DNA of 64,000 nucleotides, taken from NCBI RefSeq assembly GCF_050113715.1, contig NZ_JBNJQR010000011.1, positions 124,001 to 188,000 of the forward strand, read 5' to 3'. The stretch comes from Brevibacillus_H ginsengisoli (GTDB lineage Bacteria; Bacillota; Bacilli; Brevibacillales; Brevibacillaceae). Made by a program: the position numbers and the translations under genes. The notes beneath the pieces were generated by a model. The model was not told the DNA's origin, searched no databases, and saw only the letters and a program-made list of their open reading frames with translations. Shown in pieces: positions 52,291 through 60,966 of the stretch; within the stretch, counting starts at the first letter, position 1, and each line of letters begins with the position of its first letter.

Positions 52291-52983
52291 ATGTCCGAGC
52301 AAGAAATCATATGGAATGCAGGTGTCGCCTGGCAGTGGAATCGCAATGCGGCCAATTGGCACTCTCGCAGTAAGGAAATGTGGGAAAACGGCAGTCGACG
52401 GACGATTCTCCCCATGCTTCGTCAGCTGGTACAACCCCAAGCGGGATCTGTACTGGATGCCGGTTGCGGAGACGGCTATGGAAGCTGGAAATTGGCTGCT
52501 GATGGTTACTCGGTTACTGGCGTCGACCTCTCCGATGAAATGATTATGCTGGCGAAAAAACGGATGTCACCTGATCTGAACTTAATGTTCCATTCGCATG
52601 ATATTACCGCCCTGCCGTTTGAGGATACGTCCTTTGCGGCGATTCTCGCTGTTAACGTGATCGAGTGGACAGAATCTCCTCTCGTAACGCTGCAAGAGTT
52701 TAGCAGACTGCTTCAACCGGGAGGAGTTCTTCTCCTCGGCGTGTTGGGACCAACAGCCGCTCCTCGAGCTTACAGCTACCGCCGCCTTTATCACGAAGCG
52801 ATCATCCAGAATACCATGATGCCGTGGGAAGCGTGCCAGTTGGCTTTGGAGAACGGGTTTGAATTGCTGGTTGAGCATCCTGTTTATAAGGAAGGTGTCG
52901 ACCCGTCAATAGCTGAGACGCTTACCTCCGAACTTAAACAGTCGCTTAGTTTCTTGACGGTGTTCGCTCTTCGCAAAGTGTGA
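52291..52983 (+). CDS. Class I SAM-dependent methyltransferase
   Basis: 230 residues from ATG 52291 with AAAGGAG seven bases upstream (the ATG at 52285 is too close). Motif I VLDAGCGDGYGSWKLA, motif II VTGVDLSDEMI, then HDITALPFEDTSFAAILAVNVIEW and LLQPGGVLLLGVLG, as in the UbiE/Methyltransf_11 group. Substrate unknown. Its stop is followed one base later by copy 2 of the structured element. Confidence 0.88.
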   Translation: MSEQEIIWNAGVAWQWNRNAANWHSRSKEMWENGSRRTILPMLRQLVQPQAGSVLDAGCGDGYGSWKLAADGYSVTGVDLSDEMIMLAKKRMSPDLNLMFHSHDITALPFEDTSFAAILAVNVIEWTESPLVTLQEFSRLLQPGGVLLLGVLGPTAAPRAYSYRRLYHEAIIQNTMMPWEACQLALENGFELLVEHPVYKEGVDPSIAETLTSELKQSLSFLTVFALRKV

Positions 52984-53200
52984 GAAAAGACTTCGTCCCT
53001 TTTCGCTCTGTGGAAGTTCGCAATGAAGGGGGAAAGTCCGCTCTCTCACTACGAAAGGGAGTCGCCAAACGCTTCGCGCCCCTTAAAGGGGTTGGGTGGC
53101 GACTCTTATCCCTTTCTCCGTTCCTTCGCTAAGTCTCACTTCCAAGGAGACTGTGTTTCAACCCCCCGGTGAGAGGGGGCAAGCGGACGAAATCTTTTCT
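52984..53200 (+). repeat. Structured dispersed element, copy 2 (complete)
   Basis: Starts at the base after TGA: GAAAAGACTTCGTCC (52984-52998), closing with GGACGAAATCTTTTC (from 53185). Core GTCGCC (53061) with GGCGAC (53098), CCCC-TTAAA-GGGG tip, TGGAAGT/ACTTCCA middle stem. Contains an extra palindrome CCCCCCGGTGAGAGGGGG at about 53162-53179 not seen in copies 1 and 3. Confidence 0.9.
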
Positions 53201-53224
53201 TGGTGGGCTTACGCGAATGGAAAT

Positions 53225-53263
53225 AATGTTAAATTACTTACCTATTTAAAGTAATTTAACATT
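53225..53263 (+). repeat. Variable hairpin 3' of copy 2
   Basis: AATGTTAAATTACTT pairs perfectly (15 bp) with AAGTAATTTAACATT (53249). Preceded by GGGCTTACGCGAATGGAA (53205). Confidence 0.75.
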
Positions 53264-53314
53264 CCAATATTAAGAAAAAAGTTTAACATAGGCTTTTATG
53301 TTCATCTAAAACGT

Positions 53315-53370
53315 GAAAACGGGTCGCTTATCCGAAGGTTCTTCACTCTTCGATAAGCAACCCGTTTTCT
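53315..53370. terminator. Bidirectional terminator
   Basis: GAAAACGGGTcGCTTATC pairs with GATAAGCaACCCGTTTTC, ending the LysM-3D gene on the minus strand. Confidence 0.8.
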
Positions 53371-53382
53371 CTTGCAGGCTAA

Positions 53383-54060
53383 CTACTTCTTCAGGACGTA
53401 TACTTTTACATCCTGAATCCCAAAGTCATCAGCATGTCCACCCGGTACGAAAATATCGACCTTGGAACCTTTTATGGCTCCACCAACGTCTACCGCACGA
53501 GCAATCATTCCGCTAGCAGGTAATCCGTTTGTTTTGTATCCTGTAACATAAACAGTCGAACCCAACGGAATAACATTAGGGTCCACAGCAATACTTCCTA
53601 CTTTTAACGGATTTCCAAAGTAATCAAGCCCAGCATAACCGCCATTTTCACTTGCGTCAGCTGTATACGCCGTTGCTTTCGCAGGAATGCAGCGCGCGAC
53701 AGGGAGTTCCTGTCCATCTGCTGTTTTCACTACTGGTCCGACACTCTTAGGCGCAACACTTTCAATATGAACTGGCTTGGTTTCTGGTTGTGCAGCAGGT
53801 TTGGATGCAGGTTGTGCAGCAGGCTTCGTCACAGGTGCTGAAAGTTTCACAACCATACCCGGCTGCAACTGAAGCGGGTCTTTTTCGTTGTTAAGCTTAA
53901 GTATAACATCCAAAGGAAGCTGATACTTCTGGGAGAGCGTCCAGAATGTGTCCCCTTGAGCAATTACATGTGTTTCTTCTGCGGCGAACACATTGCCGGA
54001 CATGCCTGCGAGAAAGATCCCTAGTGTCAATGACAAGAGGGTTTTGTTGCGTTTTTTCAA
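53383..54060 (-). CDS. LysM and 3D-domain cell-wall hydrolase (YocH/YuiC-type)
   Basis: 225 residues from TTG 54060 with GGAGGAG upstream. Signal peptide KKRNKTLLSLTLGIFLAGMSGNVFA, one LysM (about 29-74; HVIAQGDTFWTLSQKYQLPL), an Ala/Pro/Lys-rich linker, then a 3D domain (about 130-225) whose three Asp lie in DPNVIPLG, ARAVDVGGAI and GSKVDIFVP. Probably a muralytic transglycosylase-like enzyme. Its leader is a c-di-AMP riboswitch. Confidence 0.9.
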   Translation of the reverse strand: MKKRNKTLLSLTLGIFLAGMSGNVFAAEETHVIAQGDTFWTLSQKYQLPLDVILKLNNEKDPLQLQPGMVVKLSAPVTKPAAQPASKPAAQPETKPVHIESVAPKSVGPVVKTADGQELPVARCIPAKATAYTADASENGGYAGLDYFGNPLKVGSIAVDPNVIPLGSTVYVTGYKTNGLPASGMIARAVDVGGAIKGSKVDIFVPGGHADDFGIQDVKVYVLKK

Positions 54061-54075
54061 TTAAAGCTCCTCCTT

Positions 54076-54217
54076 AGCCTACGAGGTTAGCTGTCGGATT
54101 CGGATTGAGGAGTCAACCCGTTGCTTGCGCAATTCACCCCAAAGGACCACGAATGATCCTTATTTGACTTCCAGGTGGAAGTCTCGTCCCCCGCACTTGT
54201 TTCCAAGTTTCGGCATT
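54076..54217 (-). promoter_or_regulatory. c-di-AMP riboswitch (ydaO/yuaA)
   Basis: Minus strand carries the ydaO landmarks in order: AAACAAGTGCGGGGGA, then GGGGTGAATTGCGC, then ACGGGTTG, then CCGAATCCGACAGCTAACCTCGTAGGC. It ends about 15 bases before the LysM-3D gene start. c-di-AMP binding switches such wall-hydrolase genes off. Confidence 0.92.
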
Positions 54218-54314
54218 TTATTTCGTAACACTTTTTAAACCTTAACATAAGAGCAGGGTTCAAAAAATGCTAAAATGTTGGTAATTGTGGAAAACGCCCG
54301 ATCCAACGACCAGT

Positions 54315-55463
54315 TTAATGTATGTATTTGTACTTACCCGTAAAATCCACGGAAACATCGACTCCTATCTCATCCAACGAACCCGTTTGAAGAAATGAGT
54401 CTTTGTTTCCTTTAACTTTTCGCCAAAGATTAGGGTCCTCCCGATACAGCTTCTCCTCTAAGTGATACACATCTACGCCAATCGACAGCCCTTTTTCATA
54501 GGTATCTCTAATCTCTTTTTGGATGATAGACGAGACTTCTTTTTCTAACTGTTGAAGAGGGATATCTGTTAAGAATTCATTCAGTACACCTTTCGCCTTT
54601 ACATGAATCTGAAAAGTTGGCTTGTTTCCGGTAACACGATAGGTAATCTGGGGTTTGGGGTGTAGAATCACAACAGTTGCCGCCGCTTTTCCATTTAGTT
54701 TGACGAGGACAAAAGTACGTTCTGTTTTTTTCGACACCCAACGAAGTCCAATGAGATTGGGTTCCTTTAAATACCCGTTATATTTGCCATGATGGAACAG
54801 GCAAGCACCATTCACCCTTAATAGACTATGTGGTTTTTGTGATTCTTTCCATCTGTTTGGATCAATTGTCAGAGTTGGAAGCAAGGTTGTGCCGGGGGGT
54901 TCCATTAACTCTCTGATAAACCGGTAATGATAAACAGGCTCAATCACGGATCGCTGGTTATACGTGTCAACAGGTTCATGGAGGATGGAAGCAAGCGGAC
55001 TTAATTTAAAAAAGGGGATTACTGTGAACACTTTCTCCAATGATTCCCTTGTACTGTACGCCCAAATGTCGTATCTCATCTCCCTGTAACGATTAATGAT
55101 TTCCACTATCTCTTTCGGCTGATGTTTCAGGGCTCTTTCCGAATAGACAATCGCTTTGACATGTCCCCAAAATACCTGTTGCTGAGCTGTCGGATACAGA
55201 TTATTAAAAGCAGAGTTTAACGTAGAGCCTAGCGCTTTTCCTACCCAAACTCCTGGTTCACCTCTCGACCTCGCTCCCTCTTGTTTGGCTACATTGCTAA
55301 AATCAAGCACTTGGACATAAATGGCATATTGATTTTTCTCGTAGTCGATTCCAATGGAGGTCACATAGCTTTGGTCTTCAATCTCTCTTTCATCCCAACA
55401 GCCTGTAAGGATAACGGAACAGATCAGAAAGATTAGGGTTGCCTTTCTTCTGCACCAAATCAT
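54315..55463 (-). CDS. gerKC: Ger(x)C-family spore germination lipoprotein
   Basis: 382 residues. Lipoprotein signal ending ILTGC (lipid Cys about 22) and WDEREIEDQSYVTSIGIDYE, the Ger(x)C signature. C-terminal three-domain fold with repeated IGVDVYHLEEKLYRED-type segment. The C subunit of a GerA-type nutrient receptor. ATG overlaps the gerKA stop (ATGA). The K name is approximate; it could be any of the Ger(x)C paralogues. Confidence 0.85.
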   Translation of the reverse strand: MIWCRRKATLIFLICSVILTGCWDEREIEDQSYVTSIGIDYEKNQYAIYVQVLDFSNVAKQEGARSRGEPGVWVGKALGSTLNSAFNNLYPTAQQQVFWGHVKAIVYSERALKHQPKEIVEIINRYREMRYDIWAYSTRESLEKVFTVIPFFKLSPLASILHEPVDTYNQRSVIEPVYHYRFIRELMEPPGTTLLPTLTIDPNRWKESQKPHSLLRVNGACLFHHGKYNGYLKEPNLIGLRWVSKKTERTFVLVKLNGKAAATVVILHPKPQITYRVTGNKPTFQIHVKAKGVLNEFLTDIPLQQLEKEVSSIIQKEIRDTYEKGLSIGVDVYHLEEKLYREDPNLWRKVKGNKDSFLQTGSLDEIGVDVSVDFTGKYKYIH

Positions 55464-56962
55464 TCGCTTTCCCCCGATTGCCTGCTTTTATCCTGAGGAT
55501 TAAGAATGCTCGGTCTGCTTTTCATGAGTGGCCAGGGAACACGGAAGATCGATTTAATGACATCCTTGAAGTTAATTGGAGAAACAGGTGCAAGATAGGG
55601 AACACCGAAGGATTGAAGCGAAGACAGGTATAAAACAATGCCAAAAAATGAAACAAAAACTCCGTACATCCCGAGCGAGGCACATAAAAAGAAAATAATA
55701 ATTCGCAACACACTGATGGATCCCACTAGGGCCTGACTAACCAAGGTTGATCCTGCTACCGCAGTTAGCGAAGCAACCACTACCATGGATGGGCTAACCA
55801 GACCTGCGCGAATGGCGGCGTCTCCAATAGTTAATCCGCCGACTACCGTAATGGTATTCCCTAATGCGGTTGGCAATCGAACGCCTGCTTCTCTGAAAAT
55901 ATCCACAAGGATGATCATTAGCAACATCTCAGTAGGAGCAGAAATTGGTAACCCTACACGATTAACTGTTACGGTGGCAAGCAAAGGGAATGGTAGTTGA
56001 TCTTGATGATAGGAAACCAACGCAATCCAAAAACCAGGTAAAAACAAGGATAACATCAAACCGATTAATCGTAGTAATCTACCAAAAGTAACCGAAAGAA
56101 AGGTAAAATGCACGTCTTCTGGTGACTTTATCAATTGCATTAAGTTCGTCGGGGCAATAATCGCCGACGGATTACCGTCTATCAAAATAGCAAAACGGCC
56201 ATTGAGCAAGCAATCCACTACATAATCGGGTCTGCTCGTATAGTCTAACAATGGAAAAAAAGCCCATGAACGATCCGATATAATTTGTTCCAATTGGGTT
56301 GAACTATAAATTCCATCAATTTCAATGTGACTCAGGCGGTTTATGACTTCATGCAGAATCTCTTTTGACAGTATGTCCTCGATGTAGAATAACCCCACTT
56401 GCGTCTTGGTCCGAGCACCAATCACGAACTTCGCGTATTGAAGTGAAGTGGTTCTTAAACGCTTCCGAATCAGGGCTGCATTAACGGACAGACTCTCGAC
56501 AAACCCATCTCGTGGACCGCGAACGGATGATTCAAAATTTGATTCGGCTGGCGTACGAGTCGGGATTTTGGCAATATCAAATTCAAGGATCTTTTGGGTG
56601 TGGGGGATGATCGCGAACAGCTTTCCCGCAAATACTTGCAGAATAATATCTTCCTCTGTCGCTGTATTGGGTAAACAGCGGATGGGAAGAATGGGATGAT
56701 TCTCCATCACTTTTTCGTGAACAGGATTGCCTGCTTCATCATCAATCAGCTCGTGCAGGCGAGGGAGGATGAACTCTTGTAATTGCTTCTTGTCAATGAG
56801 ATTGTCGCAATAAAGAAGCAGAATCGTGGAACCGCCATGCTGATTTACACGAATTGATTTTACTTTGACATCATCATTTAACCCAAATAATTGTCGCAAA
56901 TAGGATTCTGAATAGAACTCCATTGGTAGTGGTCGGGGATTTTCGTTACGCGCCGTTCTCAT
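55460..56962 (-). CDS. gerKA: GerA-family spore germination receptor subunit A
   Basis: 500 residues. Large N-terminal soluble domain (about 1-245), then about five membrane helices with the GerA signature PFPLLATVTVNRVGLPISAPTEM-type region and DIFREAGVRLPTALGNTITVVGGLTIGDAAI. Subunit A of the nutrient receptor in the spore inner membrane. Overlaps gerKB by 17 bases. Confidence 0.9.
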   Translation of the reverse strand: MRTARNENPRPLPMEFYSESYLRQLFGLNDDVKVKSIRVNQHGGSTILLLYCDNLIDKKQLQEFILPRLHELIDDEAGNPVHEKVMENHPILPIRCLPNTATEEDIILQVFAGKLFAIIPHTQKILEFDIAKIPTRTPAESNFESSVRGPRDGFVESLSVNAALIRKRLRTTSLQYAKFVIGARTKTQVGLFYIEDILSKEILHEVINRLSHIEIDGIYSSTQLEQIISDRSWAFFPLLDYTSRPDYVVDCLLNGRFAILIDGNPSAIIAPTNLMQLIKSPEDVHFTFLSVTFGRLLRLIGLMLSLFLPGFWIALVSYHQDQLPFPLLATVTVNRVGLPISAPTEMLLMIILVDIFREAGVRLPTALGNTITVVGGLTIGDAAIRAGLVSPSMVVVASLTAVAGSTLVSQALVGSISVLRIIIFFLCASLGMYGVFVSFFGIVLYLSSLQSFGVPYLAPVSPINFKDVIKSIFRVPWPLMKSRPSILNPQDKSRQSGESE

Positions 56963-58052
56963 GTTGATATCCCTCTTTTCTCTTTCTGCTCAACAAGGCA
57001 ATTCCAAACAGCAAAATCGAAGTGGATAAACTAAAAACAAAACAATACGGAAAGTAAACCACCATTAAAAATCGATAAAACAAGACATCGCTTAATGGCC
57101 ACATCGTCATCCCCACCATAAGAAAACTTAATATAACCAGTATCGTATTTCTTTTGATTGGAATGAAACTGCTGAGCAGATCTCCCGATACATACAAGAC
57201 CAAGCTTAACCGGATAAATACCCCAGAAAACCATTGATAAAGCGATAAAAAGTCAAGATGCTCTATGTATTTGCCTATCTTGACCAAACGCCATTCCACA
57301 AAGGCAGGATATCTCTGTTTAGCAGCCTCCACTGGGCCAAATTCTGCGATAGCTCCTGTAAGGGGTCCTATCGTCAACATTACGATAAAAGCGGCTAGAA
57401 AGAGAATCTGCCACTTTTTAAAAGGCTTTTTCAGATGGTGTTGGGTTAAGAGAAGGAAAATCGTCTCTACAAATCCCCCACCAGCATAAATACATCCTTG
57501 TAAAACAGGAGAAATTCCATTCTCCAATAGTGGGGTCAACAGTTGATAATTCTTGTGTTGGAAGTTAGCCGTCATGACGAAATAGCCTAGTATTACGACG
57601 ATGGGAAGCAGAATACCCGAAGTAATGGCAATCGAACGAATGCCCAATATTGCGGCAAGACAGCATACCAATACCGTCATGAACACAATGACCAATTGAG
57701 GTGTATCTGGAAGGTAGATTCCGACCGTCCAAGTGACCATTTCTTTCAGTGAGACTAATCCCATCGAGAACGTGTAGAGCGATAATAAGAATGCTATAAG
57801 ACAAGCGAACGGTTTCCATGTTGCACGTTCTAGCCATTGGATAAGCGGTTGATTATGGGTCCATTTCATAATCGCATAAATAAGCATAGTCCATGGTAAA
57901 TACACGAGTGCTGTTACGAGAACGGCAATCCAGGCATCTCTTCCAGATACTTGAAGGAGAATAGGTATGATGGTAACATGTGTCGTAATCCCTACCAATA
58001 GTACAACCATCATGGAAGCTTGCAAAATACCAATCGAACCTTGTCTAGACAT
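56946..58052 (-). CDS. gerKB: GerB-family spore germination receptor subunit B (APC-type)
   Basis: 368 residues, ten membrane helices of the APC/GerAB type. Opens SRQGSIGILQASMMVVLLVGI, the family's first helix. Binds the germinant. It is the first gene of the operon, so the order is B-A-C, unlike gerA (A-B-C) and gerK (A-C-B) of B. subtilis. A sigma-G-like promoter lies upstream at 58081. Confidence 0.9.
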   Translation of the reverse strand: MSRQGSIGILQASMMVVLLVGITTHVTIIPILLQVSGRDAWIAVLVTALVYLPWTMLIYAIMKWTHNQPLIQWLERATWKPFACLIAFLLSLYTFSMGLVSLKEMVTWTVGIYLPDTPQLVIVFMTVLVCCLAAILGIRSIAITSGILLPIVVILGYFVMTANFQHKNYQLLTPLLENGISPVLQGCIYAGGGFVETIFLLLTQHHLKKPFKKWQILFLAAFIVMLTIGPLTGAIAEFGPVEAAKQRYPAFVEWRLVKIGKYIEHLDFLSLYQWFSGVFIRLSLVLYVSGDLLSSFIPIKRNTILVILSFLMVGMTMWPLSDVLFYRFLMVVYFPYCFVFSLSTSILLFGIALLSRKRKEGYQHENGA

Positions 58053-58080
58053 GTACGAACCCCTTTTTTATTTGTACCTA

Positions 58081-58111
58081 TAGAATGACCAATTGAAAGG
58101 GTTCAAATGCA
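58081..58111 (-). promoter_or_regulatory. Sigma-G-type promoter of gerKBAC
   Basis: Minus strand TGCATT, 18 bases, CATTCTA. The -10 agrees with the forespore sigma-G CATACTA, the -35 is looser. Forespore expression is expected for GerA receptors. Confidence 0.5.
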
Positions 58112-58209
58112 GAATGGAAATAAAAAGGCATCCAACTTAAACCTTAAAAGAAGTTAACGTTTTCAATTGAAATATAACGATAAATCGAATATGTAAGGAG
58201 TTGATACGT

Positions 58210-58764
58210 TTGCTAACCAATCTTTACTTCGTAAGGCATGCTCATTCGACTTACACACCAGATGAATCAGGAAGATCTTTATCTGAACAAGGCCTTCATC
58301 ATGCCAAAATGGTTTCTAAGCTATTAATACCTGAAAAAATTGATTATGTGATATCAAGTCCATATAAGAGAGCAATTCAAACAGTTGAAGGAATTGCTGC
58401 TTATATAAACAAAGAGATTGAAATTATAGATGACTTAAGAGAACGAACGTTGACGACAGAACCTGTTGCAGATTTTCATCATGCAATTTCAAAGGTATGG
58501 GAAGACGATAGATTCTCTTGGGACGGTGGAGAATCAAATGTAGTTGCTCAACAACGAGGAGTTACGGTCACTATTCAGATGTTAGAAAAGTACAAAGGTC
58601 ATAATATTGTAGTGGGAACCCATGGGAATATCATGGTATTAATCATGAACTACTTCGACCGTAAATACACATTTAACTTTTGGAAGCAACTTGATATGCC
58701 GGACATTTACAAACTTACATTTAATCGAAAGGACCTAGTAGAAGTTACGAGGGTATGGAGATAG
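58210..58764 (+). CDS. Histidine phosphatase family protein
   Basis: 184 residues from TTG 58210 (AAGGAG nine bases upstream; the TTG at 58201 abuts it). Phosphohistidine site LYFVRHAHST (Arg9, His10), second His in IVVGTHGNIM, and SSPYKRAIQT. Phosphoglycerate-mutase-like fold; substrate unknown. AT-richer than the surrounding genes, with AAA/ATA-heavy codons, so perhaps acquired. Confidence 0.88.
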   Translation: MLTNLYFVRHAHSTYTPDESGRSLSEQGLHHAKMVSKLLIPEKIDYVISSPYKRAIQTVEGIAAYINKEIEIIDDLRERTLTTEPVADFHHAISKVWEDDRFSWDGGESNVVAQQRGVTVTIQMLEKYKGHNIVVGTHGNIMVLIMNYFDRKYTFNFWKQLDMPDIYKLTFNRKDLVEVTRVWR

Positions 58765-58812
58765 TTATAACACATATGGAAGTGTGACCAGAAAGTACAT
58801 TTTTTAAGACGG

Positions 58813-59031
58813 GTGAACTCAAAAGTGAGTGAGAATAAAAATGTGGATGAAACGCCAGGTTGTTTATGGGTATTTCTTTTTGCCATTCTGGAGTTTGTTT
58901 TATTCTGTTTTTCATTATTAATTATTGGATACCTACCTGAAGAGATTACCAATAAGTATATATTCAAAATACTGCTATTCATATTTATCGTTCCAAATGT
59001 TGTCTTATTTCGTTATATTAGAAAAAAATAA
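58813..59031 (+). CDS. Small membrane protein, 72 residues
   Basis: GTG 58813; no strong ribosome site. Two membrane helices (LWVFLFAILEFVLFCFSLLI and ILLFIFIVPNVVLFRYI) and a basic end. AT-rich like the preceding gene. No family recognised. Confidence 0.5.
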   Translation: MNSKVSENKNVDETPGCLWVFLFAILEFVLFCFSLLIIGYLPEEITNKYIFKILLFIFIVPNVVLFRYIRKK

Positions 59032-59056
59032 CCGAAGAGAAGGGAACCGTTCAACA

Positions 59057-59098
59057 AAAAAACAGCCAGACACTTTTTTGAGTGTTTTGGCTGTTTTT
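59057..59098. terminator. Bidirectional terminator
   Basis: AAAACAGCCA and TTGGCTGTTTT flank ACACT/AGTGT, between convergent genes. Confidence 0.8.
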
Positions 59099-59130
59099 CT
59101 TTTTACATCAAATGAATATTAGATAACCTA

Positions 59131-60072
59131 TTACAGCAAGGTTTTCAATTCTTTCACACTTGCTTCCAATTCTTCATCTACAACGTTGGCTTCCTTGATG
59201 TGAAGAATACTAATGTCATGCACTTCACCCAGCAGGTTTTTGGCTTGGGCTGTTTGATGTGCCATATCGTCAGCGAGTGACTTCTGGTTGCGGATAATGT
59301 CCATTACACCGCTTACCTCGTTGCTTACCTCGCCAAATGCGTTGACGATCTCATCCACTTTTTCGGACGCGATTTTGCTAATGCTTAAGCCATCTCGAAT
59401 GGCTTTGGTGCTTTTCTCGGAGTTGGAGAGTGCTACTTTGGTTTCTTGTTGCATGGTTTCAATCAATTCAGCAATGCTCTTCGTAGAATTGGCGGTCATC
59501 TCAGCCAGCTTGCGAACCTCATCCGCCACGACGGCAAACCCACGTCCCTGTTCCCCAGCGCGCGCTGCCTCGATTGCCGCATTCAGAGCGAGCAAGTTGG
59601 TCTGGCTTGCAATATCGCTGATTACCTGAACGATACTGGTGATTTGAGTAGAGCGCTCTTCCAGACGGCTCATGGATTGGGAACTTTGGGCGGATTCCTG
59701 TTCCAACGTGGTAATCACGGAAACTACGTCCTCAAGCGCCTTCTTCCCTTCCTGAGAACGGCTTACGGATTGGTTGGAGATTGCGGCCAGCTTATCTCCT
59801 CGCGCGTATAATTGATTCGCGGATTGGTCGGTTGCTTCACTAGTTGACTGGATTTGTTCGATGGTATTTCTCACACGAGTGATGACAGCCGATAAATCGC
59901 TGTGCTGACGGTTTACGACGCCATGCTGACGAATGATTCGGTTCATCCGCTCGTATTGGTTGCGAATTTCACGTTTGAGGTCGTCTTCTTTGGATGTGAT
60001 CTCCGATTTCGTTACACTAATTGTCGCTGCCACTTCACGTTGAGCATCTTCCTTATTCTTCTTCCAAAACAT
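59131..60072 (-). CDS. Soluble methyl-accepting chemotaxis-like signalling protein
   Basis: 313 residues from ATG 60072 with GGAGGG seven bases upstream. No membrane helix. An N-terminal coiled coil precedes a MCP signalling domain (about 90-290) whose hairpin tip has the conserved QTNLLALNAAIEAARAGEQGRGFAVVADEVRKLAE. It would dock CheA/CheW in the cytoplasm or with the four-TM protein encoded just upstream (60102), whose stop is 29 bases away. Confidence 0.9.
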   Translation of the reverse strand: MFWKKNKEDAQREVAATISVTKSEITSKEDDLKREIRNQYERMNRIIRQHGVVNRQHSDLSAVITRVRNTIEQIQSTSEATDQSANQLYARGDKLAAISNQSVSRSQEGKKALEDVVSVITTLEQESAQSSQSMSRLEERSTQITSIVQVISDIASQTNLLALNAAIEAARAGEQGRGFAVVADEVRKLAEMTANSTKSIAELIETMQQETKVALSNSEKSTKAIRDGLSISKIASEKVDEIVNAFGEVSNEVSGVMDIIRNQKSLADDMAHQTAQAKNLLGEVHDISILHIKEANVVDEELEASVKELKTLL

Positions 60073-60101
60073 GTAAGCACCCTCCAATTTTCATCTCGTA
60101 T

Positions 60102-60863
60102 TTATGCGTCTCGATTAGCAAAAAGACGCGATTCTATTACGCCAGGATGTTGCTTTGCCAGCGTAAGTAAATTCTCCAAGAAATAATAATGGCCTTCTAA
60201 TAGCTCCACATCTTTTCGCTCGAACCGCTCTACCTGTAAATACTGCTGCATTTCGAGCATATAGCGTTCCATTTTGAGATGAAAATCGTTGGCACGAAGC
60301 ATTTGCTCAATCTCTGGATGAAGTACTTTCAGCCGTGCGATCTCACTATGTACCCTGGTTGCCTCCAAAATAAACTGATAACCCGCCTTTTCATAGGAAG
60401 CGGCGGACGCCATCCTCTCTTGCCGCCTTGAATCTCGAAGCGCCGCGAGATAGGTAATAAAGTGAAAAATCGTGAGAAACAAGGGGCCCAAGAATAGGAT
60501 AATGCCTGCCTTGTAGATGTGTTGGTTGGTAAAGCTGTTGATCAACAGAAACAGATGAAACAGAATAGCCCCCAACCAGACATAGATAATAATTTGATGA
60601 TTGACAAGCCCCGCCTCTTCTTGCCGTGAAAAGACAAACGTTAATCCTAGCAGGTAAAAAGCTAATAACGTAAAGCTTGCGCTAAACAATCCCATTTCCA
60701 TCTCTTGCAACCAGTCTGCTTGCTCAGGTATCTTAATAAAGAATTCACATGCAAGCACCAAGAGTGAAAATAGTAGTCCGAGGATCCAAAAACGACCGAC
60801 ATCGGTGTCTGTTCTTTTTCTGGTCCTGTGCTTCTCGACTCGTGACACCTTTGACACGTTCAA
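60102..60863 (-). CDS. Four-TM membrane protein with cytoplasmic coiled coil
   Basis: 253 residues from TTG 60863 (GAGGTG upstream). Four membrane helices (about 25-45, 58-80, 92-112, 118-140) and a C-terminal helical cytoplasmic region (about 150-253; EATRVHSEIARLKVLHPEIEQML). No family recognised. Organisation with the downstream MCP-like gene suggests a split sensor: membrane part plus soluble signalling part (inference). Confidence 0.7.
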   Translation of the reverse strand: MNVSKVSRVEKHRTRKRTDTDVGRFWILGLLFSLLVLACEFFIKIPEQADWLQEMEMGLFSASFTLLAFYLLGLTFVFSRQEEAGLVNHQIIIYVWLGAILFHLFLLINSFTNQHIYKAGIILFLGPLFLTIFHFITYLAALRDSRRQERMASAASYEKAGYQFILEATRVHSEIARLKVLHPEIEQMLRANDFHLKMERYMLEMQQYLQVERFERKDVELLEGHYYFLENLLTLAKQHPGVIESRLFANRDA

Positions 60864-60966
60864 GGTAAATTCACCTCACATGATTGAAAAATTCGACATA
60901 GTTCCCTTTTTTCCTCTCGCATTTCCAACACTTCTCAAGAGGAAAAGTTTTGAACGGAGGCTTATC

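Noticed and set aside
50146..53263. Element as an IS200/IS605-type or HEARO-type insertion
   Set aside because: Hairpin ends are suggestive, but no transposase, no TnpB-like gene and no matching published RNA motif could be shown from sequence alone.
60805..60966. 54-codon N-terminal extension of the RsmF gene
   Set aside because: The extension overlaps the divergent gene, has no ribosome site, and the true family start is at 60967 with GGAGG.
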